DNA of 64,000 nt, taken from Sphagnum compactum (Eukaryota > Bryophyta > Sphagnopsida > Sphagnales). Of this stretch, positions 35,286-47,437 are shown one piece after another; position 1 is the first letter of the stretch; every line of letters begins with the position of its first letter. The stretch spans positions 23,060,875 to 23,124,874 of the forward strand of contig OZ234495.1 of the NCBI GenBank assembly GCA_965153455.1. The letters are read 5' to 3'. Both the position numbers and the translations under genes were made by a program. The notes beneath the pieces were generated by a model. The model saw nothing but the letters and a program-made list of their open reading frames with translations. It did not search any database and had not been told where the DNA came from.

Positions 35286-36765
35286 ATGTCTATATCATTA
35301 GACGATAATTTGGGTATAGTTGGGCATCACACCAAAGTAAAAATAGAGGGAGATGTTTCTTGCTACATTGGTCCTTTGTATGGAATTATACTAGAAATCA
35401 TTTTTGGCAAAAAGATCGAGCTTTCTCGAAAAAACTTCTTAGAGAAATATCATATCTCCAATGAAGGGTTACCACCAAAGAATTTGAAGATAGGGAAAGA
35501 AATATAGGAGGAGGAGGTAAAAGCTTTGTTCGAGCCTTATAGTTGTAATGGCTGTAGATATTATCACAACAATGATGAGGCATTGATTGCTAGTGTAAAA
35601 ACATTATGGATGATCTTGCACCAGAGAACGCATCTGCCCAACACTCGAATGATCAACAAAGCTGAAGCTCATGGGATTGTTTATGAAAAAAAAGGCAAGA
35701 AAGTGAACTGGTGTGTTCTTGTAATCCGGACAATACATGACCAACTTTGTAGATTACAATCTTTGGAGGTGGGTTTGCCCAGAAAACCTGAGCATGTAGT
35801 AGATTTGGATAGGTTTGAGGAGTTAAATAGAGAAGAGGAAGAGGGTCCTATGCCAACCAACAACATGTTGAAAACACATAGCCAATAACAACTTTTTGTT
35901 CTTAGGGAAAATCAAGTGTAGTGCATAAAGAAGTGGCGAGAGTATTTTGTTTTAGAGAAGCAGCTTCCAATATCAAAAAAACTTGTTTCTTCCCTACAGA
36001 AGCAGAACGACAGGCTCAAAAGGATTTCGAAAATGTTGAAGGTCAAGTCAAGGATTGCTTCTTCCTTATTATAGAAAGAGAGGAAAAGTTATATTTGTTG
36101 CAATTACAACTTGACAACCAGAACTACGATGTGCGTAAACTTTGCTCTCAAAACAATTCTACAAAAACAATAGGGGTGGCTTTTGTTGAACATAAGTCTA
36201 TTACTAAAGTTTATTTCTCAAATGTGTTCAGTCGATTCATTCAGAAAGTTGTTGCGAACAAAGGAGGATGAATACAACATAATACATGCCAAACATGTGT
36301 CAACGGTGGAAGCATGGAGGTTTGAATCGATCAAGCTAGATACAATGAAATGACACAAGGCCACACTTTGTGTGCAAGCCCAGGCCATCAATGCCTTATT
36401 TTAATGCCATTGCCATTGCCTCTCTTATGTCTGGAGAGTCCCAATCATCTTGACTCTCCATGCCTTTTGTTAATCTTGCCTTGCCTTTTTTGTCAAAGGC
36501 TATTTGAACCTACTTGGGATTACAAGATTGCTTCTTACAAACACGTTTATCACTTGTGGTGTGCGATAACTCATTTTTCAAGTTTTACTAAATGTTTGTT
36601 TGAGGGTTGTGAGGAAGAGATGCATCCAAACTAGTGGGCACTTTCAAGAATTAAGAAACCATCTTTTGTTGAAGAAGGAATACCAAGAACATATCAAACT
36701 ACAACGACTCTTGTTTTGGTGATTTGGAAGGTGAGTTCATCAAGAAGTTTCCTAAACTCAATCAT
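35286..36765 (+). pseudogene. Broken multi-part ORF of an unnamed repeat family
   Basis: Consecutive plus-strand pieces in different frames look like one decayed protein. Frame 1 (35286-35507) has EIIFGKKIELSRKNFLEKYH. Frame 2 (35526-35888) has CNGCRYYHNNDEALIASVKT and HGIVYEKKGKKVNWCVLVIR, then an acidic EELNREEEEG. The next piece (35921-36271) has EAERQAQKDFENVEGQVKD, likely coiled coil. The last (about 36500-36700) is Cys/His-rich: ASYKHVYHLWCAITHFSSFT, KCLFEGCEEEMHPN. The spacing of Cys and His suggests a zinc-binding C-terminus. No domain was recognised by name. The uninterrupted order argues for a real ancestral gene, probably part of a mobile element. Confidence 0.45.
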
Positions 36766-36843
36766 TCACCTTAAATTGTTATGTGTTTCTACATCAATTG
36801 TGTTTTAGGGAATGTATGGTAGATTTGTTGGATCAATTCACCT

Positions 36844-37224
36844 CACTAATAGAAATCAGCCAAAATGTAACTATTTCATTTGTAACTACATGCGATTTGT
36901 AGTTGTTTGTGATTAAGTTTAGGAGTATTTACAACAATAAGATCAAATTTCAACTATTTTGATCACTCTTATAACTATGATGTAACTATTAAAAACTTCA
37001 TCCTATCAGTTGGATGGCTTTTAAGTTTATTTTCATCCATGAATATATTGATATGTTCCATTAGTCACAATAGTCACCAAATTAATCGCATATTAAAAAT
37101 ATTCTACAATAACATAGGGGTCAATTTTTATGTATGTATTAAAATTGTTCATATAATGAATCTAAAAATATTTGAACTCTGAAAATATTATTCAAATCTA
37201 AAAATTGATATTTTTCAATTATGA

Positions 37225-37261
<37 letters not shown>

Positions 37262-38112
37262 TATCTTAACATTTGATGTTTTAATTTAAGAAATATTAAT
37301 GTGAATTTTAATTTTTTATTTGCAGTCTGATTTTTTGCTTAATTAAAAATCATTATTTAAGTTAAAAAATTGTTATTCCAATTCTTTAAAAAATAATTTA
37401 AATTTGAGGTTTTAAATATGAATTTTTCAAATTATAATTTTCTTCAAAAATATATGTTTGAGTCTAAACTTATAATTCAAATTATGAAAATTATATTTAA
37501 ACATTAAAATCGATGTTTCAATTCTAAAATTGATATTGGAATTCAATTTTTCTTTATAATTTTAGAAAAATATTGAATCTAAAAATTGTTATTGGAATTT
37601 ATTGTTTAATTATTTGAATTTGAAAATTAATATTTCAATTCTGAATTTTTACATTTTTTTTAAAAAAAATTTGATCCTAAAAATTATATTTCAATTTTTT
37701 AAACTACTATTTCAATTCTTTAAAGAATTATTTGAATTTGAAATTTGATATTTGATATTTGAATCTGAAATTTGCTATTTCAATTCTTTAAAACATTATT
37801 TGAATTTTTATTTTTTAAACTTAAATTCAAAAAGCTCATTTGATCTAAAATTTGATATTTGAATTCTAAACTATTAATCAATTCTAACAATTAATTTTCA
37901 ATTTTGAGTTTTAAAATTAAAAATAAGAAACTTATTTCATTTGAAACTTCAAATTAAAATTCCAATTATTACTTTGGATTCTCAAAATTAATATTTGAAT
38001 TCAGAAAATTATTAATTGAGTCTAAAAATGGACATTTCAATTTTGAATATGAAAATTGATATTTCAATTCTGAAAATTATTGAGTGATTTTTAATTTTTT
38101 TTTCTACTAGTG
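36844..38112. mobile_element. Candidate CACTA-type termini around AT-rich DNA
   Basis: The left edge reads CACTAATAGAAA and the right edge TTTCTACTAGTG, a near-perfect inverted pair (one mismatch) resembling the CACTAGTAGAAA ends of the complete element at 51285. No 3-bp duplication is seen (CCT left, TTA right). The interior is very AT-rich and made of diverged 30-40 bp units such as TTTGAATTCTGAAAATTGAT, with a TA microsatellite at about 37228-37258. It may be a non-autonomous element or two unrelated ends. Confidence 0.35.
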
Positions 38113-40300
38113 TTATCCATAATGAATCACTTTTATAAATGATTATAAATGATTATAATTATTAATTATAAGTTACATATTTTTACATTATATATTTTAT
38201 ATTCTTACAGTAAAAGAAATGAATTACTATAATTAATTTTAATTAAATGAAAATCATTGTAATTACTTCAGATAATAATTAATTATATTATACGCATAAT
38301 TATTTTTTGATTGAACATAATTATTCATAATCTGTAATTTATAACTTTAAATCTGAATTAAAATTTTGGAAAATTTATAATGTAGTTAAAATAATTATTG
38401 CAATGATTGTAATTTCAGGAATTATTATTATTTAATTTAAATTTTTATTTGAATTTTTTATGTAATTACTTATTTATGGTAAAAGTTTTTACAATAATTA
38501 ATTTAATTATATAATAATTAATGTAACTAGTTTAATATTTTAAAAAAATTTAAATTGTGTAGGATTTTTAAAAATAACAATTGTTAGTTCATTATCTATA
38601 ATTTGAAATAAAATAAAATTGTTATTTTTTAAATTAAAATAATGAAATTATTTTTACATTAATTATATTATATATAATTCCACCAAATATAAAAGAAGTA
38701 ATAAAATATTTTAAAATATTTTAGTTATTTATTTATCTTTGAGTTATGTATTAACAACTTGGGAATAATTAGATAGTTAATTAGTTAAATATTAATAAGT
38801 TATTATTTATTTAAATAATTGATAACGAATACTTAATATTTGTAGTGTGCAATTTATATTTTAAATATATGTTTAATTTAATCATTATTAATTAAATGGT
38901 TATTTAATTATCTAGTGAGCCATGTACTTGAATTGTTTATAAATCTAAAACCCAAGAACAAAAGGCATGAAAAAAGTTTTGGAATTGCAATTTAGTTTGT
39001 GAGGAAGTTGCAACTTCAAAACTTATCCCATATCGTTTATCCTCCATTCATATTTTGAACATTATATAAACAAGGGGTGTGGTCATCCAAATTCACATTA
39101 AAAAATTTGTGCACATGGGATGAGCCAATCAAAAGGCTTAACTCAAAACAAAAAGAAAAGTTATGCACAATTTTAAACTATCAACCTCCACAACCTACTT
39201 ATTTACCTAGCTAAGTACCTAATATGACCTACCCACCTAGGTCAACCTATCTACCTACCTACCTAATTACCTACTTATGTGAATAGGTATTTAACTTAAG
39301 AAGGTAGGACCTACCTACTTATCTTTTAACCTAAGTAGGTAGGTAAGTAAGTATGTAACCTAGGTTTATAAGCACCTATTTATGTACATACCTAGGCACC
39401 TATCAACCCAATCTTAATATTTTGTATTAAATTCATCTTAAAATGCCATGTGACATATTTACATTGGGCCATGTGTCATAATATAAGATCATCCAAACAT
39501 TTGAATTGAATGTCCTAAATTATTTCAAAATAATAATTATTATTATTTTTAAATAATTCAATATTAAAACATGTGGCAACACATCATTTGCTTTCAATTG
39601 TGACCAAAATAATTGCATCGTAGTCGCATGTGATGATACATATACAATGGAGTCAAAGGACGAATTTGTATTTGTTGACTTTTTTTTTCATCCAATACCC
39701 TTTGTCATTTGTGACTTGTCCAAGGTGACTAATGAAAATTTGGTCACAAATGTTGCTTGTGACTAAATTCTAATCAGAAAGACCAATCAAAAATAATTGT
39801 TTTTCTTCTAATGTCGTATGTCAATTTATGATTTCATTACAAGTTCCAAGAGTACATTGGGGTGCATTTTAGTTATGTCCATCTAGGATTTAATCACGTT
39901 TAGAATGGCATGTACACAAGTAAAAATATGGTCCATGGTTACACTAGAAATAACATATGAATCCATGTGAAGATCTTTTATTCCATTAATAACTTAATTG
40001 TCCTTATGGTTGTTAGAAGCCATGAAATATGTATAGTCCATGTTGTTTCTTCTTCATCACAGTTGGTCTCAAGTTTCCTACAAGTTTAGGGTTGAAGTCT
40101 TTATTTGCTCACATGTGTTAATATTATGCCTTGAAGTCCTACACGATTCCTCTTTTTCCATGATAGTCATCGAAGGCATTTGCCATGTTCACAATTTTCC
40201 ACTAGAAAGTCCTTTATGTATAGGAAAGTCAATAATAATTCTTTGAATGTCCATTAGTTTATATTGGAATCTTGTTTAAGTTCCATAAGTTTATGATAGT
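38113..40300. other. AT-rich stretch with ACCT/AGGT repeats, no gene
   Basis: From 38113 to about 38960 the sequence is over 80 percent A+T by eye. Around 39180-39420 lie many short ACCTACCT and AGGTAGGT runs in opposite orientation, which could form hairpins. Around 39720-39770 GTCAC/GTGAC motifs recur. No ORF is supported. Confidence 0.5.
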
Positions 40301-40339
40301 CATTAGGCTTCTCTCGTGTTCACAAGCTTCCATTGAACT

Positions 40340-40780
40340 CCTATACAATCTTCCCTATGTCATAAACAATCATTAAGATATCTACAATGTCCATGGTGTT
40401 TTGTCTTGAGTCCCATATGTTTTTGACAATCCTTAACACCTTTCCAATGTCCATAAATTTCCATGTTAAGTCCCATATGTTCATGGAAGTCCCTAACACC
40501 TTTCCAATGTCCATACATTTCCATCTTAAATCCCATATCTTGAAGGCAATCCCCAAAACCTTTTTAACGTCTCTACACTTCACTCTTAAGTCGCATATAT
40601 CTCTAGTAGTCATTAAAACCTTCTCAATGTCCATGTGTTTCCATTTTGAATCCCATATGTTTCCAATAATCACTAAGATTTGACTTATGTCCATGTACTT
40701 TCAGCCTGAGTCCTTGGAATGTTTCTGTCAGCCACTATAACTTCTCCAATGTCCATGTATTTTCATCTTGAGGTCCTTGG
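40340..40780. repeat. Minisatellite with exact 60-bp unit
   Basis: About seven copies of a 60-bp unit (for example from 40439 and from 40499) of the form CCTTTCCAATGTCCATACAT then TTCCATCTTAAATCCCATAT. Because 60 is a multiple of three, both strands stay open. The minus strand reads a 20-residue repeat around MDIGKVLGI and NIWDLRWKC (40694-40341). With both strands equally open and no codon bias visible, I take the frames to be a consequence of the array. Confidence 0.85.
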
Positions 40781-40859
40781 AAGTCCTTTCCAGTCCCAAT
40801 TAGTATTCAAAATTCATGAATGTCCCTAAATTGCATATACACAAATTCTTTTGAACCTA

Positions 40860-42800
40860 TTATAATCCGCACAATTTTAACTTATTAGTATTTTGTGTTG
40901 CACTGTGTTTATGTAGAACTAGTAAGAACCTTCGTGTCATTCTCAATGCCTTTGGAACAACGTCAGTTGACTACCATGTCAACCACCATAAGTCCTTCCA
41001 TTAGAAGTATTAAGCTAGATCCAACACCAGATGTTGGTGGCCAACAGTCATGTATTGCTATCACATCTCTTAATCGCCATCACATTCAAGTTTTAAGGAT
41101 ACCCATGAAGCCTTTATGCCCAAAGCCACCATTGCAATGCTCCTTTAATCAAAAACACAAAAAATACGGACATGTGAAAAAGAGTTTGAGCTTGGGTATT
41201 ACAGGTGAAAAAATGCTAGAAAACAGTTTGCATTCTTAGGATGTGAAGAGGAGGGTACATGTACATCTAGCAAGGGACAATCTAATGGGTCCCACCCAAA
41301 TAACCAAACTACTGAAAAACCTTTAAAGAAAAAGAAACATGAAAAAACTCCAATTGCTAAGAGGGTTTATGTTTCTACAAAAACAAGGGCTACCAAACAT
41401 AATCTTGGAAGATCGAGGTGACGCCATGCTAGGTATGCAACTTTGAACCAATGCACCTCCAATCTTCTTTTGAATTCTTAACTCAAAACATGTATTATGG
41501 ACAAGTTATAGATCTTGTAATCCATGAAATGTTTGTATATTCACTAGTTACTCATTGAATTTGCAACTATATTTTCTACATTGACATAATTGTTGTTGCA
41601 TTAGACTTAATTTTTATAATTATCATCATTGTTTTGAATAGGCGGAGATCTGTAAAACAACATGACTTGGAGTTTTCAAGGTAATTCACCAAGTGTGGCA
41701 TCCATGGCAAAATATTAAGGTAGTTAATAAATAAAATGCCCAATTACTTTTGAACTTGCAGCTAGGAACTTCCAAATGTTGCATGGAAATTGTTAATACT
41801 TACATTGGAACTTCCAATATTGTCATGCATGTCATATGTATTGTACTAGCAATATTGCCAATATTGCAACTCAAATGGATGTGTTATGCTCATCATTTGT
41901 ATTAGGTCAATTTAATCAAATTCATGTTGTGGATTGGACTGCATAGATAACTAGTTGCTCTGCAATATAATACCAACTAATGTTTGGAAATAGTTGTAAG
42001 GCCATGGGTAATCACCAATTAAGGTAAGGTATGTACCATGTCTATTGCAATTTATAATCCCAAAACACTAGAGGAACTAATGATGATATAAAATATTTCA
42101 TGAATATTAGGTCATATGAATACAAGTAACTAGGTTTTTAATAATCCTAACACAAATGTAGGACTACAACCAAGTATATATGTCGTTTAAACTACAACAA
42201 ATTCAAATTAACTTCAAATTTGAAAACTCAATTTGGTCAATTAAAATTCTCAAGTTTGAGTAAAGATTTCAAGTTTCAATAAATATGCAGTGTGACCACA
42301 ACAACTTTTTAATTTACTTGAGACTCATATTCATTTTGTAATTTGGATTACAATGAAATTAGCCTTCTGCAATGTTGAATGGGATTTGTAGATCCATAAG
42401 TACAAAATTTGAGTTTGGTGATGGTTTAACCTAAATTGCACTGCAAGTAAACATCACATATCATACATTGCAATGAATGAAACCATAAATGTACAATCTG
42501 GTTTTACAATAATATATTTATGAATACATGACATATCTATAAAAAATACATGCAAAAATACATTGTAAGGAATACAAATGTCATTGGATTGCAAGCTGTT
42601 AAAAAGGAAGTTCTTGCCTTTTTTTCTTCTACTTGTGAACTTTGCAACATGAAATGAATCCATAAGGAACATAACTAAGGTAAGGATTTGATTCTTGTGA
42701 CAAAAAAAAGGAGTCAAAGACAAAAAGAAAGACCTTGAGAATCTGTGAATCAAATTTCAGGTTCAAAATTCAATCTTTTGAAGCTTTGGAGAAGAAGAAA
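40860..42800. other. Repeat-like stretch without a recognised gene
   Basis: A 114-codon frame (40895-41239) and a Lys-rich continuation to about 41420 (EKPLKKKKHEKTPIAKRVYV) may be the remnant of a mobile-element protein. I do not recognise it. The rest is AT-rich, with weak ORFs only (42753-42454 minus). Confidence 0.35.
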
Positions 42801-42813
42801 AAAAAAGACAAAC

Positions 42814-42846
42814 AACACACACACACACACACACAAACACACACAA
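42814..42846 (+). repeat. AC microsatellite
   Basis: A run of alternating AC with one interruption (ACACAAACACAC), directly upstream of the dehydrogenase-like exon. Confidence 0.9.
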
Positions 42847-42954
42847 GAGACACATAAGAAAAATTGAGGAGTTTAGGTTAAAAGGTTTTTTAATTTTATA
42901 TTAGGGTTTTGGGGGCGAGGATTTGGGAAGGTTGTTTCTTAGAATGTGTGTTTA

Positions 42955-43117
42955 TGATGGGTCTTTGTTTAATTTTGTGAGCATTGAGACCATGGAACAT
43001 ATGCTGGATATTAATTTGATGGGTAACATCCATTCTATCAAAGTTGCCTTGCCATTCATTAAGTCCAACAAATCTACTCCCGCTTCCATTGCAATCTTCT
43101 CTTGTCAAGCTAGTAAG
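42955..43117 (+). pseudogene. Exon-like fragment of a short-chain dehydrogenase (3-ketosphinganine reductase-like)
   Basis: Plus-strand reading: SIETMEHMLDINLMGNIHSI, KVALPFIKSNKSTPASIAIF and SCQASK, followed by a good donor (GTATGT at 43118). A possible acceptor (TTTCTTAG) lies at about 42947-42954. The Asn in the LDIN motif and the Ser/Gln region before the active site are typical of short-chain dehydrogenases. The detailed spacing recalls plant 3-ketosphinganine reductases, which make dihydrosphingosine at the endoplasmic reticulum. No neighbouring exon with the Gly-rich NAD(P) motif or the YxxxK active site was found within 300 bp, so this is a captured or decayed exon. Confidence 0.5.
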
Positions 43118-43513
43118 GTATGTGCTTTGTTCCAATCCTAAAAAGTAAAATGGGTGAAAGAGTTCAAAACATGTTCACAAGTATGTGTAATCTAAGGGTC
43201 ATGCAGACCATGAGGAACTGAGTGTTCACAAATGTGCAAAATAATCACCCATTGGAAGAAGACCTTGCGCTGCTTGATGGGTTGTCAAGACTCAATGCAT
43301 TTGTTACAATGCCTGTTGCCGCAAATTATCTGCCTACCATCATTGCTAGCCCCAGCCCATGCTCAATAAAGTCATTCACAATAGAAAGAAAAGAAGGGGA
43401 ACATGATAGAAGAGCCAAAACAAGGATTTCTTTCCTTTAAGAGAACCATGAACTACGAAGGGCATAAAATAATGATCTGATTCCTTTACGAGAACCATGA
43501 ATTTTGAAAGGTG
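43118..43513. other. Stretch with no recognised gene
   Basis: Contains a 72-codon open frame at 43222-43440 with no motif I recognise. It does not continue the dehydrogenase homology in any obvious way. Confidence 0.35.
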
Positions 43514-43518
43514 TAAAT

Positions 43519-44338
43519 TGACGTGCTCCCAAGTTCCTTGTTAGACCCAAGTTGGGTCCAAAGAAGTCAAGTAGCGAAATTGTTTGGAACTCGGTGCATG
43601 CTCCCAGCTTCCAGCACTAAAAGGGGTAGAGGGGTGTGCTGAAGCTCCGGGATTAGACTAGGGTGAGGGACAAGTTTTATTTAGTTACTTGAACCTGCAT
43701 CGAACCAACCAACAAGTTGGTTAGTTCACATTCGGAAACACTTTCAGTGCTAGGACAAGCCACGGGCGACCCTGGACTCACATGACTCACCACGGCCCGG
43801 ACTCGGGGGAAGCCACCACCTTCCCCCATATAGTATTCTTTGCGTTACTCCACGACACCTACATCCGAATGGCACTTTTTCCCGGGACTCCCAAGGAGGA
43901 GTCTCGAAATTGTCCTAGTTTGGACTCCCGGGACTTTGGAGTCCATAACTCCTTGTTCAGACCTCCGATTGGGATGAGGTCTAAAGCAAACTTGTATCCC
44001 TTTTTTAGAGCTTTTCAACAGTGTGTCACATTCCACCTGCACACACCAGGGTCGGGTTGATTCCCGACTTTTAGTGGTCGGGAGTCAAACTGCCAGTTTG
44101 ACTCCCGGCCCTTTTTTCGTACATAACTTGTGCTATAGATGTCCAAATGGCTCATGCGAGGCCATTTTCGACATCTACACTTCAAGACCTTTTCAACGGT
44201 ATTAAAAACACATCAAGGCGAGGTGTTTTGACCCCTGAAATCGAACTCTAAGTTTTTGGGAGTCCCAAAGGACTCCCAAGTCCCCATTTCGGGAGTGTGA
44301 GTGTCATCCTCACACTCCTTCAAAGTGGGGTTGCAACA
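43519..44338 (+). mobile_element. Solo LTR, copy 2
   Basis: An 820-bp unit from TGACGTGCTCCC to GGGGTTGCAACA, flanked by TAAAT at 43514-43518 and 44339-44343. It is collinear with the copies at 16302 and 59976, including the TATA-like CATATAGTATTC near 43828 and the block ACATCCGAATGGCACTTTTT. No internal region is attached. Confidence 0.92.
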
Positions 44339-44477
44339 TAAATTGATTGATTCTTATATACCTACTTGCCACACAAAAGACTGAAGTGTGCCCAATTTAC
44401 CCATTGGGTGAAAACACTATCATAGGAGCCAAAGGTGCTAATGTAAAAGTCTTTTTCCAAGCACTACAGATGACATG

Positions 44478-45381
44478 TGTCGCAACCCTAACATTGGGTT
44501 CACAATTAAGTGTGGAGTGTAAGGGCCCTTGAAACCAAGAGAGCGTGTTTAGGTGTGAAACACACTCTCACAAGTGGGGGAGAGTGCAAGGGATGGAACC
44601 CAATGACTCCCAAGTGCATTCCCATTTTGCGAATTACACTCGGTGGGAGTTGTGAATATTCACATCTTTGGTTGGAAAGTCAAACAAGCACCAAATTGGG
44701 CCTTTAGGATACCATTAGAAAGTTCTTGAAGCATAGTTGCTTAAAGTGCCCTCACATTGTTCATTTAGACCTGATTTGCATGAGTTATGATGAAAAGAAG
44801 GGGCGGGAGTCAAATTGGGAATTTGATTTTCGACCACAAACTCCTTGAAAGTAGGGGTCAAATGAGCTCCAATTGAGGCGTGTTATACATCGATGGAAAG
44901 ATCTTTTCAAGGGCTATAAGATTTTGCCTCCAATTGTTTTTTAAAAAAACTTTATTTGAGAAAGATATGAATGTCCAAAAATTTGAGGCAACAAAAGTCC
45001 CAGTTTTGGGAGTCCCATGGAAAAATGACATTTGGATGTAGTCCCCATGGAGAGGCATAAAATATATTATAGGGAGGGGAGTGGTGCCTCCTCCCAAATG
45101 TTACGGGCCATGTAAAGCTTGTGCTTGAGGTTGTCCTTACTAAGTTCGACGCACCACTTCCATTCAACTTACATTAACCACCCTATTTTCTTGGTTGTGC
45201 AATTTGATCTCATCTTGAACTGTCACTTGTGAGTTCATCTTAGTCCCATCCTAGAACTACAGCACGCCCTCCTACCCCTGAAATGTTATGAGTTAAAAAG
45301 CGTGCCCCAACTCTCTTATTTTTTCATTGTTTCGCTCTGAGACCCACATTTGGGTCTTTTAAGCAGTTTGGGGGTGTGTTA
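44478..45381 (-). mobile_element. Solo LTR, copy 4 (reverse orientation, most diverged)
   Basis: A 904-bp unit starting TGTCGCAACCC and ending GGTGTGTTA, flanked by ACATG on both sides (44473-44477 and 45382-45386). Reversed, it begins TAACACACCCCC, which aligns with TGACGTGCTCCC of the other copies after transition changes, and contains ACATCCAAATGTCATTTTTC and CATGGGACTCCC blocks. It is the oldest-looking copy. It sits only 139 bp from copy 2 in the opposite direction, but each has its own target duplication. Confidence 0.85.
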
Positions 45382-45386
45382 ACATG

Positions 45387-47430
45387 TGTCATTTCTACAT
45401 TGGTTTATAACTTAAAATTTTGTATTTTGGACACCCAATTTAACACTTCATGTTAGATATAAATATATTTTGACTAAAACTTGATTTTATATCATATATT
45501 ACACATTCATGCCCTCTATCACATAAATATGAATAACTTTTGTTAAGGCCACATTTTCAAAATCCATAAGTTTTAGGGCCAAAACACGTTTGAACCAAAT
45601 GTGCTCAAATTGGTTATATAAAAAAAATTCATTAGTTCAAGTCCTTTTGGCTTTATAATCATCAATGTTAAAATCCTCTCCAATTTTCAAAAGGAATGGT
45701 GCACATTTGATAGGAAAAAATGATGTTTGGAAAAAAAAAGGGATTGTCCACTCTTAAGGATTGAGTGATTTGAACATGCAAAAACATTTTTGATATGTCT
45801 CAAGCTTTGAAACTATAAACTTTGCAATTAATGGAAAATGTTCCAAAAACAATTATGATAATCCAAATTATTTTGTTTCCCTTATGATTTTTCAAACATA
45901 CAAAGATGTAGTTTTAAGGAGTCCACTCACTTGGGTGGCTCCTATGATTGTGTTTTTACCCCATTTGCCATTGCCATTTGGCCCGTGTAATTCACCACAT
46001 TGGGTGATGAACCCAACAAGCCACTAGCAACTATATTTGTAAATGATTATTGTAAAGCTTCCATTCCTTGTGAAAATGCATCCTTTACATGTTGTGATGA
46101 CTATTGCAAGTTACAGATTTCAAGTAGTTGTTGCTCTATAAATGGCTCAATTTGTGGTATCAAAATTTGTAGACTCCCAAAAAAACAAACCCAAAACTCA
46201 ATTTTCTTTTTGAAAAATGAAATTATATTATGTAATTTTCATTAAAACTACTTATAATTGAAAAAATGAACTAAGTACTAGCTACATGCTTTTCTACATA
46301 ACATAACCAGCAAAATTTCTACAAAATGTTCAATATGGATCCTTCCCAGTACTTGATGTGCTAAAGCAAGGTAGTCTCAAATGGAACAACCAATGCTTCC
46401 CAATAGATTTTAAGTCATAAAAAATGGCTTTGTCATGGGTTGTATTTTAACCCTTGTAAACATACCTACAAGTTTTTATACAAATCAAAATCTTTCCAAC
46501 CATGTCTTTCAAGTAGATTGAAATTCCAAGGCAAGGTCCTCATATCCATTTTGCTTACCCATTGAAAAGGAGATAAGAAATCAAAGTCAAATGTGTTTGA
46601 ATGTCCTCTGCCGAGCTAGCTTCCTTGTTGCTACAATTCCTTATGCCATTCCCACCCCACAATGCTCTTCATGGAACAAACTATGCATTCTAATTTAATA
46701 AGTTAATCCATGGTATGATATTCATTACTAAAATCAGTTTTCTACATAGGGTACCTGCTAGATTGTAGAGATTTTGAATAATAACTGCTCTTGAAGAATG
46801 TCCAATTCCTTGTACAACTTGAACAACTCATAAACGATCTAGAAGATAATACACAAAAAAAACAAACAATTGTTACCCACCTAGTATATTAGTACATTGG
46901 AATTGAAAACCAAACATATAACATGGCAAATTGTACATGATATTGCAATTGCAAGTCCAACTTGCCCTCCAACACTATCACCCTAAACTACTAGTTGATT
47001 TAGGTGATGAAAATAGAACATCTAGTGAGATGGGCTTGATAACAAGTTGGCAAGAGGAAAGGTTACTCTTATTGTGAATTTGTCAACTTGAATTTTTTTT
47101 CTCTTGTGCAGCTTGTTAATAAATACAATGACATTAGTCTTCATCTTGGGTTAAATTGAAGGTGGTAGAAGATAGTTATTTAAAAAATACCAGTTGTTTT
47201 TTACCACCTTTATTTTTTAATGTGTCAAATAGAGTATGCATTAGCTATGTCACCTTATAAGCCAACTATCAAATGAAATAATTACAAAATAGAATAAACC
47301 AAAAATGAAGGACAAGTTTATGAATTTATTTCCAACTTGGCATGGATAAGTGTTTTGCACACCTAATCATATAACACAAAACAACATTAGACTTGTTGGA
47401 TATTAACATCAAAATTTGTATAAATAAAAT
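45387..47430. other. Stretch without a recognised gene
   Basis: AT-rich. A Cys-rich 81-codon frame at 46000-46245 (plus) is not recognised. The part near 47100-47430 may be the 3' flank of the transposase-like pseudogene that follows on the minus strand. Confidence 0.35.
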
Positions 47431-47437
47431 TGCACCA

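Noticed and set aside
40341-40694. 117-codon frame encoding a 20-residue repeat protein
   Set aside because: It is created by a 60-bp minisatellite; the opposite strand is equally open.
44339-44477. Copies 2 and 4 of the LTR as the two ends of one inverted element
   Set aside because: They are in opposite orientation and each has its own different 5-bp duplication, so they are independent insertions.
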